Assembly: GCF_947500065.1 (NCBI RefSeq)
Contig: NZ_CANMQT010000002.1
Span: forward strand, 930,001 to 994,000
DNA length: 64,000 nucleotides
DNA from: an uncultured Aquimarina sp.
Lineage (GTDB): Bacteria; Bacteroidota; Bacteroidia; Flavobacteriales; Flavobacteriaceae
Direction: 5' to 3'
This document shows, in pieces, positions 1 through 8,332 of the stretch. The position numbers and the translations under genes were made by a program. The notes beneath the pieces were generated by a model, which did no database searches, had not been told where the DNA came from, and saw only the letters and a program-made list of their open reading frames with translations. Position 1 is the stretch's first letter, and each line of letters begins with the position of its first letter.

Positions 1-6
1 CCAAAT

Positions 7-40
7 TAAAAAAGCCCTTACACAAAATGAGCAGGGCTGA
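7..40 (-). terminator. Terminator after PfkB kinase
   Basis: Read on the minus strand, a 6-bp stem AGCCCT/AGGGCT (positions 33-38 and 13-18) is followed by a run of T. It lies 10 bases beyond the stop codon of the sugar kinase gene, as expected of an intrinsic terminator. Confidence 0.6.
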
Positions 41-50
41 TTATTTATCA

Positions 51-977
51 TCAAGACAATTCTATTTCGAATTGTGTTAGTTCCCTAAATTGTTGAAGTC
101 GCTTCTGAACTTCTTCTCGCTGTAAGCTCTCCATTCTTTCTGTACCAAATTTCTCTACACAAAAAGAAGCTAAATTAGAGGCATGGATAATTGCTTTTTT
201 CATATTCTCAAAAGAAATATCTCCAGTTTTAGCAATATACCCGGTAAAACCTCCTGCAAAGGTATCTCCGGCACCAGTAGGATCAAAAACTTCTTCTAAT
301 GGTAACGCTGGAGCAAAGAAAATTTGTTCATTATGGAATAATAACGCTCCGTGCTCTCCCTTTTTAATAACTACATACTTAGGTCCCATCTTCGCTATTG
401 CCCTTGCAGCCTTTACAAGTGAATACTCTCCGCTTAACTGTCTTGCCTCTTCATCATTAATGGTAATAACATCTACTTCTGCAATAACTTTCATTAAATC
501 CTCTAATGCATTATCCATCCAAAAGTTCATCGTGTCCAAAACCGCTAGCTTTGGCTTAGATGACATTTGCTTTAAAACGCTCAATTGAACTAAAGGATGT
601 AAATTTCCTAGCATGACAATTTCAGCATCTTTATAATCATTAGGAACGACTGGATTAAAATCGGCTAGTACATTAAGCTGAGTATCTAAGGTATCTCTAG
701 AATTCAGATCATTATGATATCTTCCGCTCCAGAAAAAAGTTTTACCTCCTTTTACAACTTCTATCGCAGAGGTGTCAATATTTTTCTTTTGAAGCATTGT
801 TAGATATTCCTCCGGAAAATCTTCTCCTACGACAGAAACAATTGCTGAAGGTATATTAAAATTAGCTGCAGAAAGACCAATATAAGTTGCGGCTCCGCCT
901 AAGATTTTGTCTGTTTTACCAAAAGGTGTTTCAATAGCATCAAAGGCTACAGTACCTACAATAAGTAATTTGCTCAT
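51..977 (-). CDS. PfkB-family sugar kinase
   Basis: ATP-dependent kinase of the ribokinase/PfkB fold, acting in the cytoplasm on a sugar, nucleoside or similar small hydroxyl substrate. The C-terminal PfkB signature DPTGAGDTF is at residues 232-240, with the expected catalytic base Asp238 and anion hole GAGD. The N-terminal GG pair (residues 27-28, GGAATY) is the substrate-side glycine motif. The length of 308 residues is normal. The gene stands alone, with its own terminator and a candidate -7 box (TATATTTG, minus strand, 1007-1000) about 23 bp from the start codon. The substrate cannot be read from sequence; adenosine kinase-like and fructokinase-like members look alike at this level. Confidence 0.9.
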   Translation of the reverse strand: MSKLLIVGTVAFDAIETPFGKTDKILGGAATYIGLSAANFNIPSAIVSVVGEDFPEEYLTMLQKKNIDTSAIEVVKGGKTFFWSGRYHNDLNSRDTLDTQLNVLADFNPVVPNDYKDAEIVMLGNLHPLVQLSVLKQMSSKPKLAVLDTMNFWMDNALEDLMKVIAEVDVITINDEEARQLSGEYSLVKAARAIAKMGPKYVVIKKGEHGALLFHNEQIFFAPALPLEEVFDPTGAGDTFAGGFTGYIAKTGDISFENMKKAIIHASNLASFCVEKFGTERMESLQREEVQKRLQQFRELTQFEIELS

Positions 978-1273
978 AAAATAGCGTAATATTTTTTTGC
1001 AAATATACGCTTTACTTTTGAGTAGTAAAGAGATTGAAGTAAACTTACTTTATACTAAATCTATATGTGTTTTAGCTACCTCATATCCATTAATTTCTAT
1101 TTATATTATCTATAAATAATGAGCAATCTTTCCTAAAAATGTAATTCATACAACGAAAAACACCCCTAATACAATCAAAATGTCATTTTACACAAGGATA
1201 TATAGCTTTCACCTAAAACTCAACTACTTTAACTTAGATTTTAACTTAAACACAAACTAACATTAAAACAATT

Positions 1274-2347
1274 ATGAAAAATCACAAATTAACAGCACTC
1301 GTCTTGTCTGTTTTAGTATCATTTTCATTACTTAACTGTGAAAAAGATTCTGAAGAGATTTTTGAAACAAATCAAGTTATAACTGAAAAAGCCGCCCATG
1401 TATGTATCGAAAAATGGGATGCTACCGACGGTTCCAAAGCTGCCAGTCTTAAAGCAAAAGAATGGCAAACCGGCCAAACTATCCGAGTGAAATTTTTAAA
1501 TGGAAATAATTTTGTTCAATCCAAAGTAAGACAATACGCTGTAGCTTGGGAAAGTTATGCGAATATTAAATTCGAATGGGTATCTTCAAATAGCAGTGCA
1601 AACATCAAAATCGGTTTTAGAGAAGGACAATTTGCTGATGATGGCGGGTCTTGGTCTTATTTAGGAACGGATTCTAACAATCAAGCCCATAGTATGCATT
1701 TCGGATGGTTTAACAATAACACTTCTGATACAGAATTTAGAAGAACTACAATTCATGAATTTGGACATGCTCTTGGATTAATCCATGAACATCAAAACCC
1801 TGTAGCGGGAATTAACTGGGATAAAGAGGCAGTATATGCATACTATGCTGGACCTCCTAACAATTGGAGTAGAGCGCAAGTAGATAATAACCTATTTAGA
1901 CGTTACGAAGCAAATATTTCTAACTACAGCGCATATGATCCACAATCTATAATGCACTATCCTATTCCTGCAGAACATACTACAGATGGGGTTGCTGTGG
2001 GAAGTAATACTCAATTGTCAGCAACGGATAAATCTTTTATTGCTACTATATATCCAGGTACTACCACTGGTGGTGGTAATTGTGATGGTGTAGCAGCATA
2101 TAATAGTAATGCTTCTTATGCTGTTGGAGATCAAGTAACATATCAAGGAAATTTATACCAAAGAACAGCTAGTGGATGGAATAATCTAGGAGCATGTGAA
2201 AGCGCTCCTAGTGCTGACATATGCGATGGCGTAGCAGCATATAATGGTAATGCTTCTTATGCTGTTGGAGATCAAGTAACATATCAAGGAACTTTATATG
2301 AAAGAACCGCCAGCGGATGGAATAACCTTGGAGCATGTGGTAGCTAA
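1274..2347 (+). CDS. Astacin-like (M12A) zinc metalloprotease lipoprotein
   Basis: Predicted surface lipoprotein protease. The N-terminal signal ends in a lipobox (LLNC, Cys22). The catalytic domain carries the zinc motif HEFGHALGLIHEH at residues 161-173, matching the astacin-type HExxHxxGxxHE, followed by the Met-turn SIMHYP. The C-terminus has two about 40-residue repeats, each framed by Cys (CDGVAAY...GDQVTYQG...W..LGAC), resembling chitin-binding type-3/CBM5-12 modules but lacking some canonical tryptophans. A tandem paralogue follows after 243 bp. Likely role: degradation of extracellular protein while bound to a polysaccharide or chitin surface; the substrate is inference. The terminator downstream suggests it is transcribed alone. 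Confidence 0.85.
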   Translation: MKNHKLTALVLSVLVSFSLLNCEKDSEEIFETNQVITEKAAHVCIEKWDATDGSKAASLKAKEWQTGQTIRVKFLNGNNFVQSKVRQYAVAWESYANIKFEWVSSNSSANIKIGFREGQFADDGGSWSYLGTDSNNQAHSMHFGWFNNNTSDTEFRRTTIHEFGHALGLIHEHQNPVAGINWDKEAVYAYYAGPPNNWSRAQVDNNLFRRYEANISNYSAYDPQSIMHYPIPAEHTTDGVAVGSNTQLSATDKSFIATIYPGTTTGGGNCDGVAAYNSNASYAVGDQVTYQGNLYQRTASGWNNLGACESAPSADICDGVAAYNGNASYAVGDQVTYQGTLYERTASGWNNLGACGS

Positions 2348-2393
2348 ATAAAGGTTAATTTGTTAACCAATAGCTATTTATATTAAAAATAGA

Positions 2394-2430
2394 AATGCCC
2401 TGTTGTATATTTACTTCAGGGTATTTTTTG
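2394..2430 (+). terminator. Terminator after first astacin-like gene
   Basis: Stem TGCCCTG/CAGGGTA (one G-T pair) with a 14-base loop, followed by six T. It begins 47 bp after the stop codon of the first astacin-like protease. Confidence 0.65.
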
Positions 2431-2590
2431 TGTGATTTATTACTATAATGTTACTTTTTAGAATCTGTATTTTTTTACGTTTTTCACGTAATAAATTTAT
2501 GTTTTTTTTATACTTTCTTTCAAATATGTTTGGATTCCTATTAAATTTTTGTTAATTTTATAAGATATTTAACAAAAACTCAACTTTATT

Positions 2591-3661
2591 ATGAAAAAAA
2601 ATAAACTGGCTAGACTTGCCCTAGCTACCCTAGTTTCATTTTCTCTGTTTAATTGTGAAAAAGATGCCGAAGATGTATTCGAAGAAAATCAGATTGACAA
2701 CGCAAAATTAGCCCATGTCTGCATCGACAAATGGGATTCATCTGATGGTGCCAAAGCGACCAGTGTTAAAGCAAAACAATGGGAAACAGGTCAAACTATC
2801 CGTGTAAAGTTTTTAAATGGAAGCAACTTTGTTCAATCCAAAGTTAGACAATATGCTGTACAATGGGAAAGCTATGCAAATCTAAAATTTGAATGGGTTT
2901 CTTCTAGCAGTAGTGCTAACATCAAAATTGCTTTTAGAGAAGGGCAATATGCTAATGAAGCAGGTTCATGGTCTTATTTAGGAACTGATTCTAACAGCTA
3001 TGCACATAGTATGCATTTTGGATGGTTCGATAATAATACAACTGATGCAGAATTCAGAAGAACAACAATTCACGAATTTGGACATGCTCTTGGATTAATC
3101 CATGAGCATCAGAATCCTGTAGCTGGAATAAACTGGGATAAAGAAACTGTTTATGCATATTACGCTGGACCTCCAAATAACTGGTCTAGAGCTCAGGTTG
3201 ACAATAATCTTTTTAGACGCTATGAAGCAAATATTTCTAACTACAGTACATATGATCCATTATCAATTATGCACTATCCTGTTCCTGCAGAACATACATT
3301 AGATGGAGTTGGAGTAGGTTCAAATAACCAATTATCTGCAACCGACAAAACTTTTATTGGCTCTATTTATCCATTTCCTGATACAGGAGGTGATCCATGT
3401 GCGGGTGTAGCTCCATATAGCGGTAGTACTTCATATTCTACCGGAGATCAAGTTACCTATAACGGAGATTTATATCAAAGAACTGCTAGTGGATGGTCGA
3501 ATCTTGGAGCCTGTGGCCCTGTTAGTACTGATCCTTGTGATGGTGTAGCCGCATATAATGGCAACGCTTCATATTCTACTGGAGATCAAGTTACTTACAA
3601 TGGAGATTTATATCAAAGAACTGCTAGTGGATGGTCGAATCTTGGACCGTGCGGTGGTTAA
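2591..3661 (+). CDS. Astacin-like (M12A) zinc metalloprotease lipoprotein, tandem paralogue
   Basis: Near-copy of the preceding protease over its whole length (356 against 357 residues). It has the same lipobox (LFNC), the same zinc motif HEFGHALGLIHEH and the Met-turn SIMHYP. The two C-terminal Cys-framed carbohydrate-binding-like repeats are also present; within this gene the two repeats are almost identical (STGDQVTYNGDLYQRTASGW), which suggests recent internal homogenisation. Divergence from the upstream copy is mostly in the lipoprotein tether and in the linker before the repeats. The pair is a tandem duplication. The shared terminator 40-70 bp downstream also serves the converging RNase H gene. 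Confidence 0.85.
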   Translation: MKKNKLARLALATLVSFSLFNCEKDAEDVFEENQIDNAKLAHVCIDKWDSSDGAKATSVKAKQWETGQTIRVKFLNGSNFVQSKVRQYAVQWESYANLKFEWVSSSSSANIKIAFREGQYANEAGSWSYLGTDSNSYAHSMHFGWFDNNTTDAEFRRTTIHEFGHALGLIHEHQNPVAGINWDKETVYAYYAGPPNNWSRAQVDNNLFRRYEANISNYSTYDPLSIMHYPVPAEHTLDGVGVGSNNQLSATDKTFIGSIYPFPDTGGDPCAGVAPYSGSTSYSTGDQVTYNGDLYQRTASGWSNLGACGPVSTDPCDGVAAYNGNASYSTGDQVTYNGDLYQRTASGWSNLGPCGG

Positions 3662-3697
3662 AAAATATTATTATAATTAAGATAGATTAAAAAAACA

Positions 3698-3732
3698 GAA
3701 ATGCCCTAGATAAAAATCTAGGGCATTTTTTT
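3698..3732. terminator. Bidirectional terminator between protease and RNase H
   Basis: Perfect 11-bp stem AATGCCCTAGA/TCTAGGGCATT (3700-3710 and 3717-3727), flanked by A-run and T-run, so it works in both directions for the convergent protease and RNase H genes. Confidence 0.85.
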
Positions 3733-3767
3733 GTAAACAAAGTCATCATACTATAGTAAGCATAATT

Positions 3768-4403
3768 TTACTTCCTACCAAAATCAGCTGGAATCTCACC
3801 CCATGCTTTGGTTTCCCATTTAACTATTGTAGTAGTGTACTTATTTTCTTTAAGCCAAGATATTGCGCGATCCACCAAATCAAACATCTCCTTGTTTTTA
3901 GAATTGCGTTCTAGTTTTGTTTTGCAGGTTTTTCGTTGTACCCAACCCATGGCAATTCTAGAATCTGTGTATAAAATTCGATCACTACCCTTCTTTTTTA
4001 AGTACGCTAATCCATGCACTAAAGCTAGAAACTCTCCTATATTATTTGTTCCTTGTGGAAATGGTCCTTGATGAAAAAGCTGTTTTTCTGTCTGTGTATC
4101 CACACCTCTATATTCCATTTTACCAGGATTCCCACTAGAAGCGGCATCTACCGCAATAGAATACAGATTAGGCTCTCCTATTTTTTTTAGCTGTTCAGCA
4201 GTAAGTGAAGATTTTGATTTACTCTTTCCTTTATAATCTTCATAATCGCCATTATACGCTTTCTTTGCTGCATCAAAAGATTCAAATGACTTGTATTTTG
4301 CACTAGCATATCCTTTGACAGCTGCTTTGCAATCATCCCATTTGGTGTAAATTCCAGGTCTATGACCTTCCCACACCACATAAAACTTTTCTTTCTTGCC
4401 CAT
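3768..4403 (-). CDS. rnhA: Ribonuclease H with viroplasmin (caulimovirus) N-domain
   Basis: Cytoplasmic RNase H type 1, which removes the RNA strand of RNA-DNA hybrids. Residues 5-50 form a viroplasmin/HBD-like domain (FYVVWEGHRPGIYTKWDDC) that binds hybrids, as in eukaryotic RNase H1. A charged linker follows, then the catalytic domain from about residue 80. The acidic residues are visible: Asp86 (AVDAASSGNPG), Glu124 (NNIGEFLAL), Asp147 (YTDSRIA) and Asp208 near the C-terminus. The length of 211 residues is usual for the Bacteroidota form. It converges on the second protease gene and lies upstream of purN on the same strand, with a 232-bp repeat-containing gap. Confidence 0.92.
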   Translation of the reverse strand: MGKKEKFYVVWEGHRPGIYTKWDDCKAAVKGYASAKYKSFESFDAAKKAYNGDYEDYKGKSKSKSSLTAEQLKKIGEPNLYSIAVDAASSGNPGKMEYRGVDTQTEKQLFHQGPFPQGTNNIGEFLALVHGLAYLKKKGSDRILYTDSRIAMGWVQRKTCKTKLERNSKNKEMFDLVDRAISWLKENKYTTTIVKWETKAWGEIPADFGRK

Positions 4404-4463
4404 ATTTAGTTGACAGTTACTAGTTAATTGTTATTAGTTGTGCGTTAAGGATAACAGTGGCAT

Positions 4464-4533
4464 CCTTTTTATTGGTTTTCTTAGGTGTCACACTGAGCCT
4501 GTCGAAATGTTATCGAAAGCCACCAATAAAAAG
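4464..4533. repeat. REP-like hairpin around a conserved interspersed core
   Basis: Imperfect inverted arms at 4464-4480 and 4515-4533 (about 16 pairs plus a 3-base bulge) enclose a core at 4486-4506 whose minus-strand reading contains TTCGACAGGCTCAGTGTGA. From memory, this core recurs widely in intergenic DNA of Bacteroidota genomes; that recurrence was not checked here. It sits between rnhA and purN, outside any gene, and looks like a non-coding interspersed element. Confidence 0.5.
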
Positions 4534-4540
4534 ATACAAT

Positions 4541-4573
4541 GTACCTGCCTGCTTACCGCTGGTAGGCAGGTAG
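4541..4573. repeat. GC-rich palindromic repeat
   Basis: Stem TACCTGCC/GGCAGGTA (4542-4549 and 4565-4572) with an inner TACC-GCT-GGTA hairpin. It is markedly more GC-rich than the surrounding DNA and lies directly next to the previous hairpin, which suggests a composite interspersed repeat. No function can be assigned. Confidence 0.45.
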
Positions 4574-4634
4574 CCCGCTCGAACGCCAACATAATTCTTA
4601 TTATTTTCAATCTCTCAAATACTCACAAACTACC

Positions 4635-5213
4635 TCAAGCCTCATCCCTTAATCCTAGTACCTTCTCTATAACGACAGGAAAATGTTTATATTCTAATGT
4701 ATGGATTGCCTTAGCCACATCCTCGGCAGAGTAATTAGGCGCTACAGGAGTTTTTGCCTGAAAAACAATAGCACCTTCATCATAATGTTCGTTTACATAA
4801 TGAATAGTGATACCACTTTCTTTTTCCTTATTTCTCACTACCGCTTCGTGAACATGATGCCCATACATTCCTTTTCCTCCATATTTAGGAAGTAATGCTG
4901 GATGAATATTAATTACCTTATTAGGGAAAGCATCAATGATCTTTTTTGGGAAAATCCATAAAAATCCTGCCAGCACAATAATGTCAGGTTGTGCGTCCAT
5001 AAGTATGTTTAACACCTCATTTGTGTCATAAAATGACTGTTTGTCAAAATGTAACGCCTTTACATTCAGGTCATGAGCACGTTTCAAGACTTTGGCACGC
5101 AGGTTGTTAGAGAACACATGTGTAATCTCAGCATTTTTTCGTTCCTGAAAGTATTTAATAATATTTTCGGCATTGGAACCAGAGCCGGAAGCAAAAATGA
5201 TAATACGCTTCAT
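4635..5213 (-). CDS. purN: Phosphoribosylglycinamide formyltransferase PurN
   Basis: Transfers a formyl group from 10-formyltetrahydrofolate to GAR in purine synthesis. The start at 5213 gives a protein of 192 residues beginning MKRIIIFASGSGSNAENI, the family's usual N-terminus. An in-frame ATG at 5243 would add ten non-conserved residues. The catalytic triad Asn102-His104-Asp145 is present (NIHPALLPKY and YDEGAIVFQ). The gene is divergent from acpP, an arrangement often seen in Flavobacteriia, so the two promoters share the 181-bp gap. Nothing is odd in the sequence. Confidence 0.95.
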   Translation of the reverse strand: MKRIIIFASGSGSNAENIIKYFQERKNAEITHVFSNNLRAKVLKRAHDLNVKALHFDKQSFYDTNEVLNILMDAQPDIIVLAGFLWIFPKKIIDAFPNKVINIHPALLPKYGGKGMYGHHVHEAVVRNKEKESGITIHYVNEHYDEGAIVFQAKTPVAPNYSAEDVAKAIHTLEYKHFPVVIEKVLGLRDEA

Positions 5214-5329
5214 AGTATGATATAGTTGTTGATTAGAGAGCACAAAAAAAATAATTATTATCCATTTTTAGGTAGCAAAAAGCCAATACTTCCATATATT
5301 TGATAAAATACAAATACATTTTTATAGGA

Positions 5330-5363
5330 TTGTGGGGTTTTAAAATAAAGTTTTTTATTTTTG
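5330..5363 (+). promoter_or_regulatory. Candidate acpP operon promoter
   Basis: A -7 box TATTTTTG (5356-5363) fits the Bacteroidota TAnnTTTG consensus. A TTG lies 23 bp upstream (5330-5332), at the long end of the usual spacing. The predicted start of transcription would be about 25 bp before the acpP ATG. Confidence 0.4.
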
Positions 5364-5394
5364 CCACCTAATTAAAAAATTAAAATTAAACATT

Positions 5395-5628
5395 ATGTCA
5401 GACATTGCATCAAGAGTAAAAGCGATAATCGTTGACAAATTAGGAGTAGACGAAAATGAGGTTGTAACTGAAGCTAGCTTCACAAACGATCTAGGCGCTG
5501 ATTCGTTAGACACTGTAGAATTGATTATGGAATTCGAAAAAGAATTCGATATTCAGATTCCAGATGATCAAGCTGAAAACATTGCAACAGTTGGTCAAGC
5601 AATATCTTATATTGAAGACGCAAAGTAA
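5395..5628 (+). CDS. acpP: Acyl carrier protein
   Basis: Small acidic cytoplasmic carrier of growing acyl chains in type II fatty acid synthesis. The 4'-phosphopantetheine attachment site is Ser37 in [12 protein letters not shown], and the four-helix pattern and 77-residue length are typical. It is the first gene of an acpP-fabF-rnc run on the plus strand, only 17 bp ahead of fabF, so the carrier and its condensing enzyme are almost certainly co-transcribed. Confidence 0.97.
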   Translation: MSDIASRVKAIIVDKLGVDENEVVTEASFTNDLGADSLDTVELIMEFEKEFDIQIPDDQAENIATVGQAISYIEDAK

Positions 5629-5645
5629 TAACTTCACAACACAAT

Positions 5646-6899
5646 ATGGATCTTAAGCGAGTTGTAGTCACAGGACTAGGGGCATTGACGCCCATCGGTA
5701 ACAATATTGAAGAATATTGGGATGGATTAGTACATGGTAAGAGCGGTTGCGCACCCATTACATATTTCGATACCGAACATTTCAAGACTAAATTTGCTTG
5801 CGAACTCAAAAACTATAATCCTACGGATCATTTCGAAAGAAAAGAAGCACGTAAGCTTGATAAATTCGCGCAGTACGCAATCGTTTCTTCAGAAGAAGCA
5901 ATAAAAGATGCTGCTATCGACCTTGAGAAGGTAGATAAATTTAGAGTTGGTGTTATCTGGGGTGCTGGTATTGGTGGATTAGAAACTTTTCAGGAAGAAG
6001 TAATTGGTTATGCCAATGGGAATGGAACACCTCGTTTCAATCCTTTCTTCATCCCAAAAATGATCGCTGATATTGCTCCAGGACATATTTCTATCAGAAA
6101 TGGTTTTATGGGGCCTAACTATACTACGGTTTCGGCTTGTGCCTCTTCTGCCAATTCAATGATTGATGCTTTAAACTATATTCGTTTAGGGCACTGTGAT
6201 ATCATTGTCACTGGAGGAAGTGAAGCTGCTGTTACCATTGCTGGTATGGGAGGGTTTAATGCTATGCATGCTTTATCAACAAGAAATGAGAGCCCAGAAA
6301 CTGCCTCTAGACCTTTTGATGCTACCAGAGATGGTTTTGTATTAGGAGAAGGTGGTGGAGCACTTATTCTTGAGGAGTATGAACACGCTAAAGCACGTGG
6401 TGCTAAAATCTATGCAGAGGTTGTAGGTGGTGGAATGTCTAGTGATGCTTATCACATGACAGCCCCTCATCCAGATGGGATTGGAGTAGAACGTGTAATG
6501 CTTAACTGTTTAAAAGATGCAGGTGTAAAACCAGAACAAGTAGATGCTATAAACACTCATGGTACATCCACTCCTTTAGGAGATGTAGCAGAATTGAAAG
6601 CAATTACTAAAGTTTTTGGTGATCACGCACCTAGTATGAATATAAATTCAACAAAATCTATGACTGGACATTTACTTGGTGCAGCTGGAGCTATAGAATC
6701 AATTGCTTCTATACTTGCTATGCAACATGGTATAATTCCTCCAACAATCAATCACACTACTGTGGATGAAAACATAGATAACAGGTTAAATTTAACTTTA
6801 AACAAAGCACAAAAACGTGAGATTACGTATGCAATGAGCAATACATTTGGCTTCGGAGGTCATAATGCTTGTGTATTATTTAAAAAACTAGACGAATAA
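5646..6899 (+). CDS. fabF: 3-oxoacyl-[acyl-carrier-protein] synthase II
   Basis: Condensing enzyme that elongates acyl-ACP with malonyl-ACP and is needed for long and temperature-adapted acyl chains. The Cys-His-His triad is complete: Cys165 (TVSACASSANS), His305 (NTHGTSTPLGD) and His342 (KSMTGHLLGAAG, with Lys337). At 417 residues it is full length. It lies between acpP (17 bp upstream) and rnc (2 bp downstream), the classic Bacteroidota order, so it should be co-expressed with both. Confidence 0.97.
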   Translation: MDLKRVVVTGLGALTPIGNNIEEYWDGLVHGKSGCAPITYFDTEHFKTKFACELKNYNPTDHFERKEARKLDKFAQYAIVSSEEAIKDAAIDLEKVDKFRVGVIWGAGIGGLETFQEEVIGYANGNGTPRFNPFFIPKMIADIAPGHISIRNGFMGPNYTTVSACASSANSMIDALNYIRLGHCDIIVTGGSEAAVTIAGMGGFNAMHALSTRNESPETASRPFDATRDGFVLGEGGGALILEEYEHAKARGAKIYAEVVGGGMSSDAYHMTAPHPDGIGVERVMLNCLKDAGVKPEQVDAINTHGTSTPLGDVAELKAITKVFGDHAPSMNINSTKSMTGHLLGAAGAIESIASILAMQHGIIPPTINHTTVDENIDNRLNLTLNKAQKREITYAMSNTFGFGGHNACVLFKKLDE

Positions 6900-6901
6900 T
6901 A

Positions 6902-7639
6902 ATGAGTGTTATTCGCAACATATTAAATTCCCGCTCTGACAAGAACGGGAATTTTTTTTCAAAAATTCAAAACATTCTAGGATTCAAACCTAAGAATATA
7001 GGTCCTTATGAAAAGGCTTTTACTCACCGTTCTCTAAATTTAAAAGATAAAAAAGGGAATGCTGTTAACTACGAAAGGCTAGAGTTTCTGGGAGATGCTA
7101 TGCTGAGTAGTGTTATTGCTGCTCACTTATTCAAAGAAGTTCCTGAAGGTAATGAAGGGTATCTTACTAAGATGAGAGCTAAAGTGGTAAGTAGAAAACA
7201 CCTGAACGAACTAGGAAAAGATCTCAAATTAATTGATTTGGTTCGCACAAATATTCCAAAATCTCAGTTTGGCATCAATATTCATGGTAATTTATTTGAA
7301 GCTTTGATTGGTGCGATTTACCTCGATAGAGGATTTGTTTATTGTGAACGTTTTATACATGAAGCTGTTATCAATCCTTATGTTGACATAGAAAGCCTAG
7401 AAGGGCAAATTATTAGTTATAAAAGTTTATTGATAGAATGGTGTCAAAAAGTAAAAAAGAACTTTAACTATGAAATCTATGAAGACACCGGAAAAGACGA
7501 AATGAAACATTTTGCAGTAAAACTGTGGATCGATGAAAAAGTAGTAGCAAAAGCAAGAGCGACTTCTAAGAAAAAAGCAGAAGAAAAAGCTTCAAAAAGA
7601 GCATATTTTGCATTCCAGTCAAAAACCAATTTTCCATAA
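6902..7639 (+). CDS. rnc: Ribonuclease III
   Basis: Endonuclease for double-stranded RNA, used in rRNA processing and mRNA turnover. The RNase III signature ERLEFLGDA is at residues 58-66, with the metal-binding Glu and Asp. A second acidic segment (GNLFEALIGAIYLDRG) completes the catalytic domain. The C-terminal double-stranded RNA-binding domain, about residues 170-240, is Lys-rich (ATSKKKAEEKASKRAY). The start codon is 2 bp after the fabF stop, so translation is probably coupled. Length is normal. Confidence 0.95.
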   Translation: MSVIRNILNSRSDKNGNFFSKIQNILGFKPKNIGPYEKAFTHRSLNLKDKKGNAVNYERLEFLGDAMLSSVIAAHLFKEVPEGNEGYLTKMRAKVVSRKHLNELGKDLKLIDLVRTNIPKSQFGINIHGNLFEALIGAIYLDRGFVYCERFIHEAVINPYVDIESLEGQIISYKSLLIEWCQKVKKNFNYEIYEDTGKDEMKHFAVKLWIDEKVVAKARATSKKKAEEKASKRAYFAFQSKTNFP

Positions 7640-7837
7640 AACTGAACCTTTATTTTATTTCTTTTCTAAAAAGGTGTTAATTGATTATAAAATTGGCATT
7701 TTACCTTCTCTTTACACCAAGCTAAGCTAAAAGATACTAACTCAATCGTTTTCGTATAATATCTTTATGTTTTATTAAACTTCTACGGAGATTTTATTTG
7801 TATATTTCTCGATAATTCTTTTAAAAGATAAATTCTG

Positions 7838-8332
7838 ATGGCAATCCAACGGTTAATTTTAGACACCATTGTGGATGATGATTATGATCTAATTGCTATT
7901 CATTGTTCGTTAGCATCATATCGGTTAGCTTTCGCGTTAAATAAATATATGGATCTTCGGCTTTTCCGAAAAAACCAAGATATCAAATTTGAATATGATT
8001 CGCATTCAGCAAATTTTCCGCTGTTTCAATATGAGGATCATTTTCAATACAATACCTATAGCCTTTTGGGAAATAAATTTAGAACAAAGATTGAATCAAG
8101 TACTTCTGCTGTAGAAGGCTTATTTTCTTCAACAGAGGAGGATAACTATGTTATTAAACATCTAATTCCAGAATTAAAAAATGTGGATTACTTTCTAAAA
8201 ATTGAAACTGAAACTTCTCAATTTTCAAGTAAATCATTAACAGCTAAATTACTTTCTATTCCACAAATCATAACAGCGTATGTTGTGGATTATACTGAAC
8301 TAAAATCAAAGAACAATTTAATATTTGAATAA
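7838..8332 (+). CDS. IPExxxVDY family protein
   Basis: A 164-residue cytoplasmic protein of a Bacteroidota family named for a C-terminal motif, seen here as IPQIITAYVVDY (residues 142-153, with Gln in place of the usual Glu). No catalytic motif or membrane segment is visible and the function is unknown. Its stop codon overlaps the pyk start codon by one base (8332), so it is translationally coupled to pyruvate kinase. The conserved position between rnc and pyk suggests a housekeeping role. Confidence 0.85.
   Translation: MAIQRLILDTIVDDDYDLIAIHCSLASYRLAFALNKYMDLRLFRKNQDIKFEYDSHSANFPLFQYEDHFQYNTYSLLGNKFRTKIESSTSAVEGLFSSTEEDNYVIKHLIPELKNVDYFLKIETETSQFSSKSLTAKLLSIPQIITAYVVDYTELKSKNNLIFE

Noticed and set aside
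4438-4734. Plus-strand 98-codon frame across the repeat region and purN end
   Set aside because: It runs through a palindromic repeat and the 3' end of purN on the opposite strand; composition is not protein-like.
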